Source: Beggiatoa leptomitoformis
GTDB taxonomy: Bacteria > Pseudomonadota > Gammaproteobacteria > Beggiatoales > Beggiatoaceae
Reading direction: 5' to 3'
Assembly: GCF_001305575.3 (NCBI RefSeq)
Contig: NZ_CP012373.2
Coordinates: 1 to 64,000, forward strand
DNA length: 64,000 nucleotides
Part shown: positions 39,334 through 50,300 of the stretch, one piece after another
How the letters are laid out: every line of letters begins with the position of its first letter
How positions within the stretch are numbered: the stretch's first letter is position 1
Made by a program: the position numbers and the translations under genes
Notes under the pieces: generated by a model
Database searches by the model: none
What the model saw: only the letters and a program-made list of their open reading frames with translations
What the model was told of the DNA's origin: nothing

Positions 39334-39455
39334 TACTGCCGTTAAAAAAACCGACTTTTTAGGATAAAACTCTTTTGGAAAAAATTAATTGTCCTCAATT
39401 GATTACATCTTGCATCAACTTTAACTCTATGAGATAGTTATTAAACGCTTCAACA
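39334..39455 (+). repeat. Linker L between cargo genes (copy C)
   Basis: CCGACTTTTTAGGATAAAAC, then a TCAATTGATTACAT segment, aligning with 3673-3812. It links HicBA to the following nuclease operon. Confidence 0.5.
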
Positions 39456-39502
39456 CTGTAAAAAAAGAAAAAACACTCTACAAAGCGGATTAAGGAACAA
39501 TC

Positions 39503-40528
39503 ATGGAAATAAAATTGACAGATAAGATGGCTATTGAAATTCTTAGCCGTTTTTCAGAGCAAGAGCGAGGACAAACTGCTGCGAAGTATATTATTCTTGG
39601 AGATGCAGTTATCAACTACGCTCAATTAACAACTAATCAACAGAGCATTCAAGAGCATTTTACACCAATCACCGACAAACTTGTTCATCAGGTTAGTTCT
39701 GTTACCACTGCTCTTTCTCATCAAATGGAACTGATGGGTAAGCATTTGGAGGGAACAATTCCACAAACCGTAAGTACTGAACTGAATAAACTTACCCCAC
39801 CAATTGAAAAGTTAAACAGTATTGCTACTTTGTTGAATCAATTACATGAAACATTGAGCAACACTATTTCCGCTGTATCTAAACCTGCTAAAAAAGGCTC
39901 TTTATCTTGTGAAGTTATTTTTGAGTCGTTGAAAACATATTTCAGGGATGATTCCTTTGAGTATGTATCCTCAAAAGCAAGATTTACTGATATTGTTGCT
40001 ACTCCAGATTCATTTAAACATCGTATCTTTATTGAAGTTAAAGATTACACAAAAACAGTTCCTTCTGACGAAGTACAAAAATTTTGGCGTGACTTAGACT
40101 CACAACAGGTCAGCCTTGGTTGTTTTATATCATTGCATACAGATATTTCAAACGTTACTGGTGATTTTAAGATAATAAGTAATGGAAGCAAAATAGGGGT
40201 TTTTGTTGTTTCTGATTTAATGGGGGGGCAAGGACATTTATGGGCATATGGAACTGCACGTAAGATTTTAGAAGTAATGCTTCCGCAGGCTATAGAAACA
40301 AATCAAACAGAACAAGCCGCTTGGATTGCCAATTTGCTTAATAATCGTTTGCTAGAGTTAAAAAATAACGTACAGGATTTTGAGAAGATTCAAAATGACT
40401 TAGAAAAGACTAAAGATACAGTTGAGAAGAGTTTATCTAGTGTTATTAAAAAAATAACGGAGTTAAGAGCGAAACTAGATACAACAATTGAGATGGCATT
40501 ACATGATTTTCCACATAATGATAATTAA
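39503..40528 (+). CDS. Coiled-coil protein with PD-(D/E)XK-like nuclease core
   Basis: 341 aa. AAGGAACAATC precedes the ATG. The N-terminal 130 residues are helical/coiled coil. A restriction-endonuclease-like core follows: D163 in ARFTDIVA and E178-V-K180 in RIFIEVKDY, then a QKFWRDLD helix. The C-terminus (about 280-335) is again a coiled coil. The layout recalls RmuC-like nucleases. It lies 15 nt upstream of an OLD-type ATPase/TOPRIM gene, so the pair probably forms one operon. Nuclease activity is inferred. Confidence 0.65.
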   Translation: MEIKLTDKMAIEILSRFSEQERGQTAAKYIILGDAVINYAQLTTNQQSIQEHFTPITDKLVHQVSSVTTALSHQMELMGKHLEGTIPQTVSTELNKLTPPIEKLNSIATLLNQLHETLSNTISAVSKPAKKGSLSCEVIFESLKTYFRDDSFEYVSSKARFTDIVATPDSFKHRIFIEVKDYTKTVPSDEVQKFWRDLDSQQVSLGCFISLHTDISNVTGDFKIISNGSKIGVFVVSDLMGGQGHLWAYGTARKILEVMLPQAIETNQTEQAAWIANLLNNRLLELKNNVQDFEKIQNDLEKTKDTVEKSLSSVIKKITELRAKLDTTIEMALHDFPHNDN

Positions 40529-40543
40529 CTAAAGGTGTTTAAC

Positions 40544-42385
40544 ATGAAACTTGTACAAGTACGATTACGGAATTTTCGCTCTTATAAGGAAGAAGTAACA
40601 ATTGATATTGAAAAAAAAATAACAGCCCTTTTGGGCTGTAATGATGCTGGAAAATCTACAGTTTTAGATGCATTAGACATTTTTTTTAACGACGTGCCTT
40701 TAGATAAACATGATGCTTGTAAGACTGGTGATGCCCAAGATGTTGCAATTATTTGCGTTTTTGATGAACTACCAGAATCTATTGTATTAGACGAGGAGGC
40801 ATCAACAACGTTACAAGTTGAGTATTTATTGAATTTAAATAAGCAATTGGAAATACACAAAACTTTTGATGCTTCTTTAGAAAAACCTAAATCTAAATTC
40901 GAATTGAAAGCTTTTCATCCCACTCATGAGAATGCTAAAGATTTAATTACACTAACTAATGACAAATTAAAGAAACGTGCTAGGGAGGCTGGAGTTTCGG
41001 CTGATGATGAACGGTGTAATTCGTCTCTTCGTCGTGCTATTCGTGATCAAATAGGGGAAACTCAGCTTCAGTTAGATGAACAGTTAATTTCATTAGCTGA
41101 TGGAAATGCTAAAAAAATTTGGGGAAATATTCAAAGTAAACTCCCTTTATTTGCATTATTTAAGTCAGATCGTCCTAGTAATGATCAAGATGCGGAAGCA
41201 CAAGACCCTTTAACAATTGCAATTAAAGAAGCACTTAAAACTAAGACAAATGAGTTAGACGCTATTTCTGAGTTTGTAAAAGATGAAGTGAGTAAAGTTA
41301 CTCAACGCACATTAGATAAACTTTGTGAACTAGATGATAATCTTGCTACTACTCTTAAACCTCAGTTTTCTGATTTTAAACTTGATAAGTGGGCTAGTGT
41401 GTTTAAGACAAGTATTATCGGTGATAATGATATTCCCATTAATAAACGCGGAAGTGGTGTAAGAAGATTAATTCTACTAAGTTTTTTCAGAGCTAAAGCT
41501 GAATTATCAGAAGGAGAAAATAGCGTTATTTACGCTATTGAAGAGCCTGAAACTAGCCAACACCCTAACTATCAACGGCTTTTATTTGAGGCACTATCTG
41601 AGTTATCTAGTATGAATCAAATTTTGATTACAACTCACACGCCTGTTTTAGCTCGGTTGCTTGATACAACGGCTATGCGTTTTATACATCAAGACCAAGA
41701 AAGTGGTAAAAAATGCATAAATAAAGGTGGAACCGATGAGATTAATCACAAAATTGTAAGAACTTTAGGTATTTTGCCCGAACACAATGTTAAATTGTTC
41801 ATTATGGTAGAGGGAAGAACAGACATTGACTTTTTAAAACAGATGTCTTTCGTTTTAAGAAGAGAGCATGAAGAAAAAATACCAGATTTACAATCGCTTG
41901 ATGATAGCGGACAAATAGTATTTATTCCCATTGGTGGTTTTCGTAGTATGGATTTATGGATTTGTAGATTAGAAGGATTTTCTCGTCCAGAATTTCATTT
42001 ATATGATAAGGATGAAAAGAAACCAGATATTTATCTTAAGTGTGTAGAGGAAATAAACAAACGTCCTAATTGTAGCGCTCAGTTTACTGAAAAAAAAGAG
42101 ATTGAATGTTATATTCATAGCCAAGCTATCAATAAAGCTCTTTCTGCGAAAGCGGTTAACGTTAGCTTTTCTCAACAAGAGATAACTAATTGTAATGAAA
42201 AAATAAATTGTTTTATTGCAGGGAGAATAAATAAGGAGGGATGGAAGAAAAATCTTGTGAAAATTTTTCTTTGTAAAGAAGCCACAAATAATATGACGGT
42301 AGATTTACTTAAAGAGATAGATGCTTATGACGAGGTCATTAAGTGGTTTCAAACGATGAATACCTTAATTACCTCTAATAAGTAG
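40544..42385 (+). CDS. OLD-type AAA ATPase with TOPRIM nuclease domain
   Basis: 613 aa from the ATG at 40544 (AAAGGTG upstream; the GTG at 40535 is less likely). Walker A GCNDAGKST (residues 31-39), a Walker B/signature region YAIEEPETSQHPNYQRLLFE (about 330) and H-loop ITTHTPVL form an SMC/ABC-type ATPase. A TOPRIM domain follows with VEGRTDIDFLK (E near 422) and LYDKDE (about 486). OLD and Gabija GajA nucleases share this order. No UvrD-type helicase (GajB) is present; the partner is the PD-(D/E)XK-like protein. Confidence 0.85.
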   Translation: MKLVQVRLRNFRSYKEEVTIDIEKKITALLGCNDAGKSTVLDALDIFFNDVPLDKHDACKTGDAQDVAIICVFDELPESIVLDEEASTTLQVEYLLNLNKQLEIHKTFDASLEKPKSKFELKAFHPTHENAKDLITLTNDKLKKRAREAGVSADDERCNSSLRRAIRDQIGETQLQLDEQLISLADGNAKKIWGNIQSKLPLFALFKSDRPSNDQDAEAQDPLTIAIKEALKTKTNELDAISEFVKDEVSKVTQRTLDKLCELDDNLATTLKPQFSDFKLDKWASVFKTSIIGDNDIPINKRGSGVRRLILLSFFRAKAELSEGENSVIYAIEEPETSQHPNYQRLLFEALSELSSMNQILITTHTPVLARLLDTTAMRFIHQDQESGKKCINKGGTDEINHKIVRTLGILPEHNVKLFIMVEGRTDIDFLKQMSFVLRREHEEKIPDLQSLDDSGQIVFIPIGGFRSMDLWICRLEGFSRPEFHLYDKDEKKPDIYLKCVEEINKRPNCSAQFTEKKEIECYIHSQAINKALSAKAVNVSFSQQEITNCNEKINCFIAGRINKEGWKKNLVKIFLCKEATNNMTVDLLKEIDAYDEVIKWFQTMNTLITSNK

Positions 42386-42575
42386 TACTAGTCCAGAAAT
42401 TAATAACCGACTGTCTCATGCGATTTTTTTAAAACTGCGAGCCTTAAAGATACCATCGTGAGGAAAACCTTATCTTTCTCCAAGAAGATAGAAAATTATA
42501 TCGGGGCTATCATTTTTTTCATTAATGATTACAACAAAGCATTATTTTTTTAGCACTACTAATTAAAGAAATCCA

Positions 42576-43349
42576 TTAAGAAGCCTCAAAAATATAAAGA
42601 CTGTTTTTAACTTTTACATTAGGGGGACGTTGATATTGTTCAAAAAAATCATAGCCTGCTTTTAAATTAAGCCAAAAAGCTGACCAAACAGAATTGGCGT
42701 GTGATTGTAGGTTTTCTTCCGTCATGCGGAAAGGGAAAATATGCACACGAAAAAAGCTTTGTCCCTTTTGTAAGGCAACGTCTGCAAGTGTGTAAATTTC
42801 TTCAATAAAAGGGTCTGTCATTGCGTAACAGCCTATCGAGACACAGCCACCGTGTACCATTAGCGCGCTACCTGTCCATTTTTTTGCGCGGTCATAATCG
42901 TTTGGAAAACCAAGGTTAAAGGCTAAATGATATTGGCTGTTGGGATTCATTTGTGCGGGGGTTACAAAATAAAAACCTTCTGGACTTTGTTTATCGCCTT
43001 CGCGTTTTTTACTGCCTAATTCGCCTGAATAAGTGCAAATGGGATAGGTTTTAAATAAAACAAATTCATTATTTTTTTCTAGCCAAACTTCTAGTTGTTT
43101 TTCTTGTTTAAAAATGCGAATAAAAATCGGCGTACCCCATGTTAGCCCTTTTTCCTGTATGGCAATTTGTAGTTTTTCTATTATTTCAGGAGAAATTCTA
43201 TTTTCTGTGTTATTTGCCATTTTTGTCTCATTCATAAAAAACCAATAGGCCCATGCAATGAGAAATAACAATAAGATGTAACGTAAGGTTTTTGGACGAT
43301 GCGTTGTAAATGCTGACTTTTTACGTAACCTTATCTGTTGCGCTCCCAT
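42576..43349 (-). CDS. L,D-transpeptidase family protein (YafK-like)
   Basis: 257 aa. An N-terminal membrane anchor (residues 22-40) is followed by a YkuD domain: a strand [26 protein letters not shown], and the catalytic [18 protein letters not shown] (Cys about 174). It should act in the periplasm on peptidoglycan, either as a cross-linker or, like YafK/DpaA, in releasing Braun lipoprotein. It overlaps the upstream Moco gene by 19 nt. First clearly chromosomal gene after the elements. Confidence 0.85.
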   Translation of the reverse strand: MGAQQIRLRKKSAFTTHRPKTLRYILLLFLIAWAYWFFMNETKMANNTENRISPEIIEKLQIAIQEKGLTWGTPIFIRIFKQEKQLEVWLEKNNEFVLFKTYPICTYSGELGSKKREGDKQSPEGFYFVTPAQMNPNSQYHLAFNLGFPNDYDRAKKWTGSALMVHGGCVSIGCYAMTDPFIEEIYTLADVALQKGQSFFRVHIFPFRMTEENLQSHANSVWSAFWLNLKAGYDFFEQYQRPPNVKVKNSLYIFEAS

Positions 43350-44362
43350 AATCCTGATTTACCGCCTGCTTTTTTTATAAGTTGTACATGTTCTATTGTC
43401 ATGCCTCGATCAACGGCTTTGCACATATCATAAACAGTTAGGAGTGCGATTTGTACTGCCATGAGTGCCTCCATTTCTACTCCTGTTTGTCCTTGTGTTT
43501 TAACCGTTGCTTGACAATAAATTGCGCGTTTTTCAGGTAGGGCTTCTAAATCCACCGTGACATTGCTTAACATTAAGGGGTGACACAGTGGAATTAAATC
43601 GCTGGTTTTTTTACTCGCCATGATGCCTGCAATACGGGCAATGCCTAATACGTCGCCTTTCTTATGCCCGTTTGTCATGATGAGTTCTAACGTACTGGTT
43701 TGCATGGTAATAAACCCTTCGGCTATCGCTGTCCGTTGTGTGCTGGCTTTTTCGCCAACATCTACCATTTGGGCTTCGCCAGCGGCGTTAAAATGCGTTA
43801 ATACGGATAAGGGTTGTTTTGATGATAGTATTTTATTTTTAATGAAGTTTGCAATTTCATCAGGTTGGTTAATATCTAATAGGGGTAGGGCAACAGTGAT
43901 TGTTAAGGGTGCGTCACAAGCAATAGCAATAATGGTTTTATCTTCAGGAAAAAGAAGCGGTTTATGTAAACTAGGGCGATGAAGTTCTATTTTAGGAAAA
44001 GATTCATGTTTAAAGCCTTCTACCAGTATTAAATCTAATTCCTTTTGATTTAAATGGGCTAGAACCTGTTGTAAATTGGGTTCATTGTGTTGTTCTTCGG
44101 TTTCAGTCATCAATGCCCAGCGTTGTCGTGAGGCAATTAGCAGTTGTGTGACTCCGCCTTCTTTACGCAGTCTATAACTGTCTTTGCCCTCATGGTCTAT
44201 ATCAAACTGGTGGTGTGCGTGTTTTATTACGCCCACACGTAAACCACTTGCTTTGAGTAAGGGTAAGATTTTTAATAGTAAAGTTGTTTTTCCTGTGCCA
44301 CTGAAGGCGGCAAAACCAATGAGGGGAATTTGGGCGAGTGGGGAATGTGAGAAGGCGGTCAT
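43331..44362 (-). CDS. mobB-moaC: MobB-MoaC fusion protein
   Basis: 343 aa. Residues 1-165 are MobB: P-loop [34 protein letters not shown] and LVEGFKHE. Residues about 185-343 are Moa[52 protein letters not shown] and [10 protein letters not shown]. MoaC makes cyclic pyranopterin monophosphate; MobB assists the late GMP-attachment step by MobA. So early and late Moco steps are joined in one chain. The start of mobB overlaps the mobA stop by 4 nt. Confidence 0.93.
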   Translation of the reverse strand: MTAFSHSPLAQIPLIGFAAFSGTGKTTLLLKILPLLKASGLRVGVIKHAHHQFDIDHEGKDSYRLRKEGGVTQLLIASRQRWALMTETEEQHNEPNLQQVLAHLNQKELDLILVEGFKHESFPKIELHRPSLHKPLLFPEDKTIIAIACDAPLTITVALPLLDINQPDEIANFIKNKILSSKQPLSVLTHFNAAGEAQMVDVGEKASTQRTAIAEGFITMQTSTLELIMTNGHKKGDVLGIARIAGIMASKKTSDLIPLCHPLMLSNVTVDLEALPEKRAIYCQATVKTQGQTGVEMEALMAVQIALLTVYDMCKAVDRGMTIEHVQLIKKAGGKSGLWERNR

Positions 44363-44964
44363 TGTTGTAAACGGTGTAAAAGAGTTTGTTTTTCTTCGGG
44401 GGTATTAATATTTAAAAAAGTATCAGGCACATCAGAAAAATCAACCGTTATCACGGCTTGCGATGCATACCAGCGTTCTACTTTACGTTCACCATTGGCT
44501 AAAAATTGCCGTAATGCGGTGAGTAAATCCCGTTTTATCAATACAAAAACAGGTTGTAACCGTTGATTATCACTGGCAATACTAATGTCTGCTTGATTTT
44601 GTACTAATGCGCTATAAAGGCGTTGAGCAAGAGAGCTGGTTAATAAAGGGGAATCACAGGGGACAAACAAAACATAATCGGTCTGTGCGTTATGCAGTCC
44701 ACTCAACATCCCTGCTAAAGGGCCTTCATAATTACCGTAGTTATCTGCAATCACAGGACATTGTCCTAGATGAGCATATTCTGTTTGATGCCGATTGGCG
44801 TTGATAAATAAGCTCGCAACTTGTGGACGCAAGGCATCGATAACATACTCAATCATTTTTCTATCGTTCAAATCGACTAGGCCTTTATCTTGCCCGCCCA
44901 TCCGTACTGCCCGCCCTCCCGCAAGGATGACACCTGTAATGTATTGCTGATAATCTGTGTCCAT
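44359..44964 (-). CDS. mobA: Molybdenum cofactor guanylyltransferase MobA
   Basis: 201 aa. N-terminal nucleotidyltransferase signature [19 protein letters not shown] (residues 11-29), then [20 protein letters not shown] and a C-terminal FLNINTPEE. It transfers GMP to molybdopterin. It overlaps the mobB-moaC gene, so the genes form an operon. Confidence 0.93.
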   Translation of the reverse strand: MDTDYQQYITGVILAGGRAVRMGGQDKGLVDLNDRKMIEYVIDALRPQVASLFINANRHQTEYAHLGQCPVIADNYGNYEGPLAGMLSGLHNAQTDYVLFVPCDSPLLTSSLAQRLYSALVQNQADISIASDNQRLQPVFVLIKRDLLTALRQFLANGERKVERWYASQAVITVDFSDVPDTFLNINTPEEKQTLLHRLQQ

Positions 44965-44969
44965 AAGTT

Positions 44970-45893
44970 TTAGTAAAGTGCTTGTAGCTCAAAAATATCG
45001 GAGAGTGGAACATGAATAGCAAAAGCACTCGGGGTCATTTTTTGTTGAATAATGATTTCTTGTGAAGTCATACCCACTAAATAACCTTCTTGAATATCTC
45101 CGTTGATTTTTATGATATATACCTGTTTTTTAATAAAACGTCGGATATCTTGTAAATCAGTAACGGGCTTAAACGTGGGGGTAGCGGTTGTTTCTTCATT
45201 ACTAATAGTCGCTTGATGGCTCAAGCTATTTGTTTTGACATCTATTAAATGACTTGAATGTTGCGGTGTTTTCGCTTGCATTGCTAATGTTTGCGCTTCT
45301 TCTGTTTGCCGAACAATAGCGGAACAGGCATCAGCCTGATTAACTGCTCGTTGCAAGCGATTAAGTTCAGCCGTTTTAAAAGAAAAGGTGTCCGCTTGTT
45401 GTTGTAACTGTGTGAAAGCATCGGCTTTATCTGTCAAGCAACGCGCATCTATGCCGCATTGGCAGATTTCATTTGTCGCCATTTCTACTTGACGCAAAAC
45501 ATTAAAACGAGCGACAAGCTCTTGTGCTGAAAGAGGATATAACCTTGTCCCCAAGTCAAACGACCAAATGAGCAGCAACATAAAAAACACGGATACACCC
45601 AATCCGCCGCCCAGTATCATCGCACCCTGTGATAAATGAGTCCCCAACAAACGGGAAAATATGATGCTTGCTAAGGCAAAAACAATGAATAGTAAAGGGT
45701 AAGCAATTTGTCCTGATACTAGACTGATTAACCAAACGATTAACAGCAACAACCATGTGCTTAACAACGCCAAAATACACCATCTTAAGCGGGTTTGCTT
45801 TGCCATAAAGCGCACCGCTAATAGGTGTGTAGGATAAGCCGCAACGGCTGTACTCACAAACACTAATAAAAAAATCAAAAATAAAAGACTCAC
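44970..45893 (-). CDS. Membrane protein with C-terminal soluble domain
   Basis: 307 aa. Four N-terminal membrane helices (about residues 1-20, 33-60, 62-85, 93-115), a helical region with CQCGIDARCL, and a C-terminal beta-rich domain (VYIIKINGDIQEGYLVGMTS). No named family recognised. It is 5 nt upstream of mobA and may be cotranscribed. Confidence 0.7.
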   Translation of the reverse strand: MSLLFLIFLLVFVSTAVAAYPTHLLAVRFMAKQTRLRWCILALLSTWLLLLIVWLISLVSGQIAYPLLFIVFALASIIFSRLLGTHLSQGAMILGGGLGVSVFFMLLLIWSFDLGTRLYPLSAQELVARFNVLRQVEMATNEICQCGIDARCLTDKADAFTQLQQQADTFSFKTAELNRLQRAVNQADACSAIVRQTEEAQTLAMQAKTPQHSSHLIDVKTNSLSHQATISNEETTATPTFKPVTDLQDIRRFIKKQVYIIKINGDIQEGYLVGMTSQEIIIQQKMTPSAFAIHVPLSDIFELQALY

Positions 45894-45934
45894 GTCAGTA
45901 TTCCTACCCAGAATTCTTTCAATCGGAAAATCAT

Positions 45935-46207
45935 TTATTGCAACGCACAGGAAAGGTTTTTTGTACCACCGACTAAAACAATTGTTGATTGTTTTAAATC
46001 AAAAGCATATAAAATATTATAGGTGTAATGCTCATGTGTTACATGTAACTCGCCCATTTGAGCGTATTGTGTATGCGCATGTAAACTCATCAATGTTTCG
46101 GGTTTAAGCAAATTAATGATAGCGTGATGTAAAGCCACTTGTTCAGGTGCTTCAAGCGACTCCCACCAACTGACAAATCCAGACGTGTAATGGGCTGTTA
46201 ATTTCAT
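45935..46207 (-). CDS. RelE/Gp49-like toxin-type protein, lone and short
   Basis: 90 aa with ALHHAIINLLK, MGELHVTH..YTYNILYAFD and STIVLVGGTK, the pattern of phage-derived Gp49/HigB-like toxins (M-KELR...YR-LYAFDP...LLGG-K). The usual end after GGxK is missing, and no antitoxin gene is adjacent. It may be a degraded orphan. Confidence 0.55.
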   Translation of the reverse strand: MKLTAHYTSGFVSWWESLEAPEQVALHHAIINLLKPETLMSLHAHTQYAQMGELHVTHEHYTYNILYAFDLKQSTIVLVGGTKNLSCALQ

Positions 46208-46478
46208 GTTGTCAGTATGGAGTGAGCCTAATTTTTTTGCAATTGTTCGAATGCGACATTCTAGCGAAAAGCGTGAAATGCTTGGGGGGCTAAACAGAAA
46301 AAGGTTATGTGGAAATTTTGGCAGACGGGTAATTAAATAGCTTACTTTTTCTTATAAAGTTCAAACGGATTCTACTGTAACGGGTAGAATTTGAGAAAGC
46401 CATAAATTCTGTGCTACTCATAACGAATGATATGCTTGTTACTTATTGTTTTATCAAATCACCAGAGGCGTTAAAACG

Positions 46479-47270
46479 ATGCTTACACCGACTGATCATC
46501 AAGATTTAAAAAATGCAATTTTAATCTTAGAAAATCCTAGTTTTGCTATAAAGCTGACTAATTATGTTGGTATGCCCATTGAAAGTATCATGAAATATCT
46601 ACCAAATAATTATCAAGTTAAGCTTAATGATGGCATTACTACAGCATTGCAAACAGCCTTAAGTGTTGCAACGGCCTCATTGAGTGATGACACGCGAGAA
46701 TCTAATCATGGTTGGCATCAATTTTTAGTAGGAACTAGTGGCGCTATTGGCGGGGCATTTGGTTTATGGGGTGTCGCTGTTGAACTGCCTATCTCAACAA
46801 CATTAATAATGCGTTCAATTTTAGCAACCGCCTGTAGTCATGGTGAAAATATTCAAAATCCGCAATCTCAACTTGCTTGTTTGGAAGTCTTTGCTTTAGG
46901 TAGTCCACAAACAGATGTTGATGATGGTAGTGAAAGTGGCTATTTAGCCATTCGCATCGCGCTTGCAAAAGCAATAACAGAAGCCAGTGAATACTTAGTG
47001 GTTAAAGGGGGGGCAGAAGCCAGTGCGCCTGTCATCATACGCTTGATTACCCAAATTGCTGCACGCTTTGGTATCGTTGTGTCTGAAAAAGCGGCAGTTC
47101 AAGCAGTACCCGTTATCGGTGCTGCAACAGGGGCGATTATCAATACGGTCTTCATTAATCATTTTCAAAATATGGCTGAAGGTCATTTCACCGTTAGACG
47201 CTTAGAAAGACGATATGGCACTAATTTTATTCAGTCACAATATAAAGCATTGCGAGCAACACTTCTTTAA
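46479..47270 (+). CDS. EcsC family protein
   Basis: 263 aa from the ATG at 46479 (AGAGGCG upstream). Features of EcsC proteins: Gly/Ala-rich amphipathic segments (SGAIGGAFGLWGVAVELPIS), TLIMRSILATA and a C-terminal IGAATGAIINTVFINHFQ followed by A.GHFTVRRLER.YG. The biochemical role of this family is unclear. Confidence 0.85.
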   Translation: MLTPTDHQDLKNAILILENPSFAIKLTNYVGMPIESIMKYLPNNYQVKLNDGITTALQTALSVATASLSDDTRESNHGWHQFLVGTSGAIGGAFGLWGVAVELPISTTLIMRSILATACSHGENIQNPQSQLACLEVFALGSPQTDVDDGSESGYLAIRIALAKAITEASEYLVVKGGAEASAPVIIRLITQIAARFGIVVSEKAAVQAVPVIGAATGAIINTVFINHFQNMAEGHFTVRRLERRYGTNFIQSQYKALRATLL

Positions 47271-47305
47271 ATTCTAAGCATTTTTTTATCGCTCACAGCA
47301 ATACA

Positions 47306-50300
47306 TTACACCCCTACCATATCTACAGCTTCATTAATATCCACCGAGACTAATCGAGAAACGCCTGCCTCTTGCATGGTTACACCCATCAATTGATTAG
47401 CAACTTCCATCGCTATCTTATTGTGAGAAATAAAAATAATTTGTACCCGTTCCGACATGGCTTTGATAAGTTCAGAATAACGTCCAACATTCGTATCGTC
47501 TAAAGGCGCATCAACCTCGTCTAACATGCAAAAAGGTGCGGGGTTTAGTTCAAAAATTGCAAAAACCATCGATAGCGCAGTTAGGGCTTTTTCACCGCCT
47601 GATAACAAGTGAATCGTACTATTTCGCTTACCGGGCGGGCGGGCCATGATGGCCACGCCTGCTTTTAACAAATCGTCGCTAGTCAGTTCTAAGCGCGCTT
47701 CACCGCCACCGAAAAGTTTTGGGAAAGTGACTTGTAATGTTGCATTGACACTTTCCACCGTCTGTTTAAAGCGCGAGCGTGTTTCGCGGTCTATGGTGCG
47801 AATCGCATTATCCAACTGCTCTAATGCGCTGGTTAAATCTGTCCATTGTTCATCCATATATTGTTTACGTTGCGCTTCTTGCTCATATTCGGCAAGTGCT
47901 GCCATATTTACCGCGCCTATGCGCTCTAATTTACGTTCAACCGCTTCAATTTGTGCAACCCAACTGGTTTCATCGGCGTATTCGGGTAACTCACCAACTA
48001 GCGCAATGGGGCTAAAATCGCTGAGGGCAAATTTTTCATCTAATGTTTGTTTTCGTACTGCTTTGGCTTGGCTATCAATGCGTAATTGTTCCAAAATCGT
48101 CCGTAATTCACTGCTACGGGTTTCTAAAACGCGCCGTTGTTCTTCATAATCGGTCATTGCGTGTTCTAAATGTTCTACGGTTTGTTTTGCTTGGCGCAAA
48201 GTTTCAGCAGATTCCGCTTGTTTTTCTTGATAAGCCGCTAATTCACCGTGTAAAGTTTCTGTTGGGTCGATTTGTTTTTCTAAGTTTTTTTGTAGGTCGT
48301 GGCGTTGCTCTTGAAGCTGATTTAAACGCTCTTGCAAACGCTCAATGGCTTGTTGCAAACGGGCAAAGTTAGTGCGTTGTGTGCCTAGCGTCATTTCAAC
48401 TTGATGGCGGGCTTCACGAGCCGTTTGCCATGCTTGACGAGATTGCAAAGTCACTTCTTGCGCGTGGGCTTTTTGCGTGCTTAAACGGTCACGTTCATCA
48501 GCAAGTTGCTCCATTTCAGCTAACGCGATATGTAAGTTGTGGCGTGTTTCTGCAATGTCACTTTCATCTTGATTGATTTGATTGGTTAATTCAGATTTTT
48601 CCCTTTCTACCCGTTGTAATTGGGTACAAACAGCTTCTAAACGGGCTTGTTTTCCACCTTGTTGTGATTGGAGTTCTGAAAAACGCTGGCGAACTTGATT
48701 TACCCGTTGTTGAATGTGGTCACGTTGTCCTTCCATTTCACGTAAATGGATACGTTTTTGCTCAACGGTTTGATTCAATACTAAAACGGCTTGGTCTAAG
48801 GCTTCAAGCTGGCTGGCGATGCGATTAATTTCTTGCTCGCGCCCTATCATGCCTGTTTTTTCATCCTTACCTTGCCGACAATGTAACCAATTTGTGCCTA
48901 GCCAAACACTTTGCGGGGTTATGATAGATTCATTGGCGGACAAGTGCGGACGCATGGCTAGTGCGGTATTTAAATCATTAGCAGCCCAAATCGAGCTTAA
49001 AAAGCTATCTAATGATAATGTTGTGGTGATTTTGTCAAGCAACGGTGTCCATGTTGGGTGCGAATCATTAACGTTAGCCGTGAACTTGTCTGCCGTAACC
49101 AGCATAAACTGTCCTTGTGGTGGTTTTTGTAAGGCGGTAGCATGTTCATCTAATTTATTAATACATAAAGCATTTAACTGTTTATCCAACACCATCTCGA
49201 CGGCTTGTTCCCAGCCTGCATCGACGTTTAAGGCTTGGGAGAGATGAGGCACATTATCCAACCCTTGCACATGTAACCATGCGTCTAAATCAGCGTTATT
49301 TTTACCTAATGCCGCCTCTTGTAAGGCTTCTAATGAAGCCAAACGCCCACTTAATTGATGTACAAGCGCGCTTTTTTCATGCAATTCTGCGGATAATTGT
49401 TGCGTTTCTTCACGCAGTTGTAACACGGTTTCTTGATGCGCAGCTAACAAGGCTTCTGCTTCTTGCCATTCGGTTTGCACGTCTGCCATTTCTGTTTCTA
49501 AGGCTTGCAACGCGAGTTCTAAGGATTGCACATCAATTTGTTGGTGTTCTGTGTCTAGGCGGTCAAGACGTTGGCGATTATGTTCGACACGCTGTTCCAT
49601 GCTGTGTAAGCGGGTGCGTTCAATTTGGGCGCGTTGCGTGGGTTCATTGGCACGTTGGGTGAATTCTTCCCATGTCGTTTGCCACGTTTGCGCGTCTGCT
49701 TCTGCGTCTTGTAAAGCACTTTCGGTTTGTATTTCCGTTTCTTGCAGTTCTTCTAAATAGGCTTCGGTTTCTGCTATATCGCTACTGAGTGTTTCCGCTT
49801 GGTCTTTGTCGGTTTGCCATTGGTTTTGTGTTTCATTTACTGAATCATCTAGTTGTTCTAAATCCCATTGTAATTGTTCGTAGCGTTCTTTGCCATGTTC
49901 TAAGGTTTGTTCTAACCGTTTGACTTCACTATCTATAGTATAAAATTGTGCTTGAATGGTTTCTAAATGTGTTTGTGCGTCTAGGCGTGCTACACGCTGG
50001 GCTTGATGTGTTTCTTGTAATGCTTGTAAAGTTAATAAATCTTCCTGTAAAACAATGGCTTTTTCATCAATTTGTTGTTGCATATCTTGCACAGCCATAT
50101 TTAATTCGTGCCAACGAATCGCATCAAGCTGGGCTTTTAATAAAGTTTCGGATTGTTTTAATTCTTGAAAACGTTCAGCTTCACGGGCTTGGCGTTTGAG
50201 TTTATCGATTTGTTTGGAGAGTTCTTCGCGTAAATCGTTTAAACGGTCTAAATTGTCGCGCGTTTGTGCCATGCGCTGTTCGGTTTCTTTGCGCCGTTCT

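Noticed and set aside
40544-42385. Standard Gabija system
   Set aside because: The ATPase/TOPRIM protein resembles GajA, but no UvrD-like helicase gene is next to it; the neighbours are a PD-(D/E)XK-like gene and a chromosomal L,D-transpeptidase.
47646-48149. Long plus-strand frames inside smc, mnmA and murJ
   Set aside because: Opposite-strand shadows of well-recognised genes.
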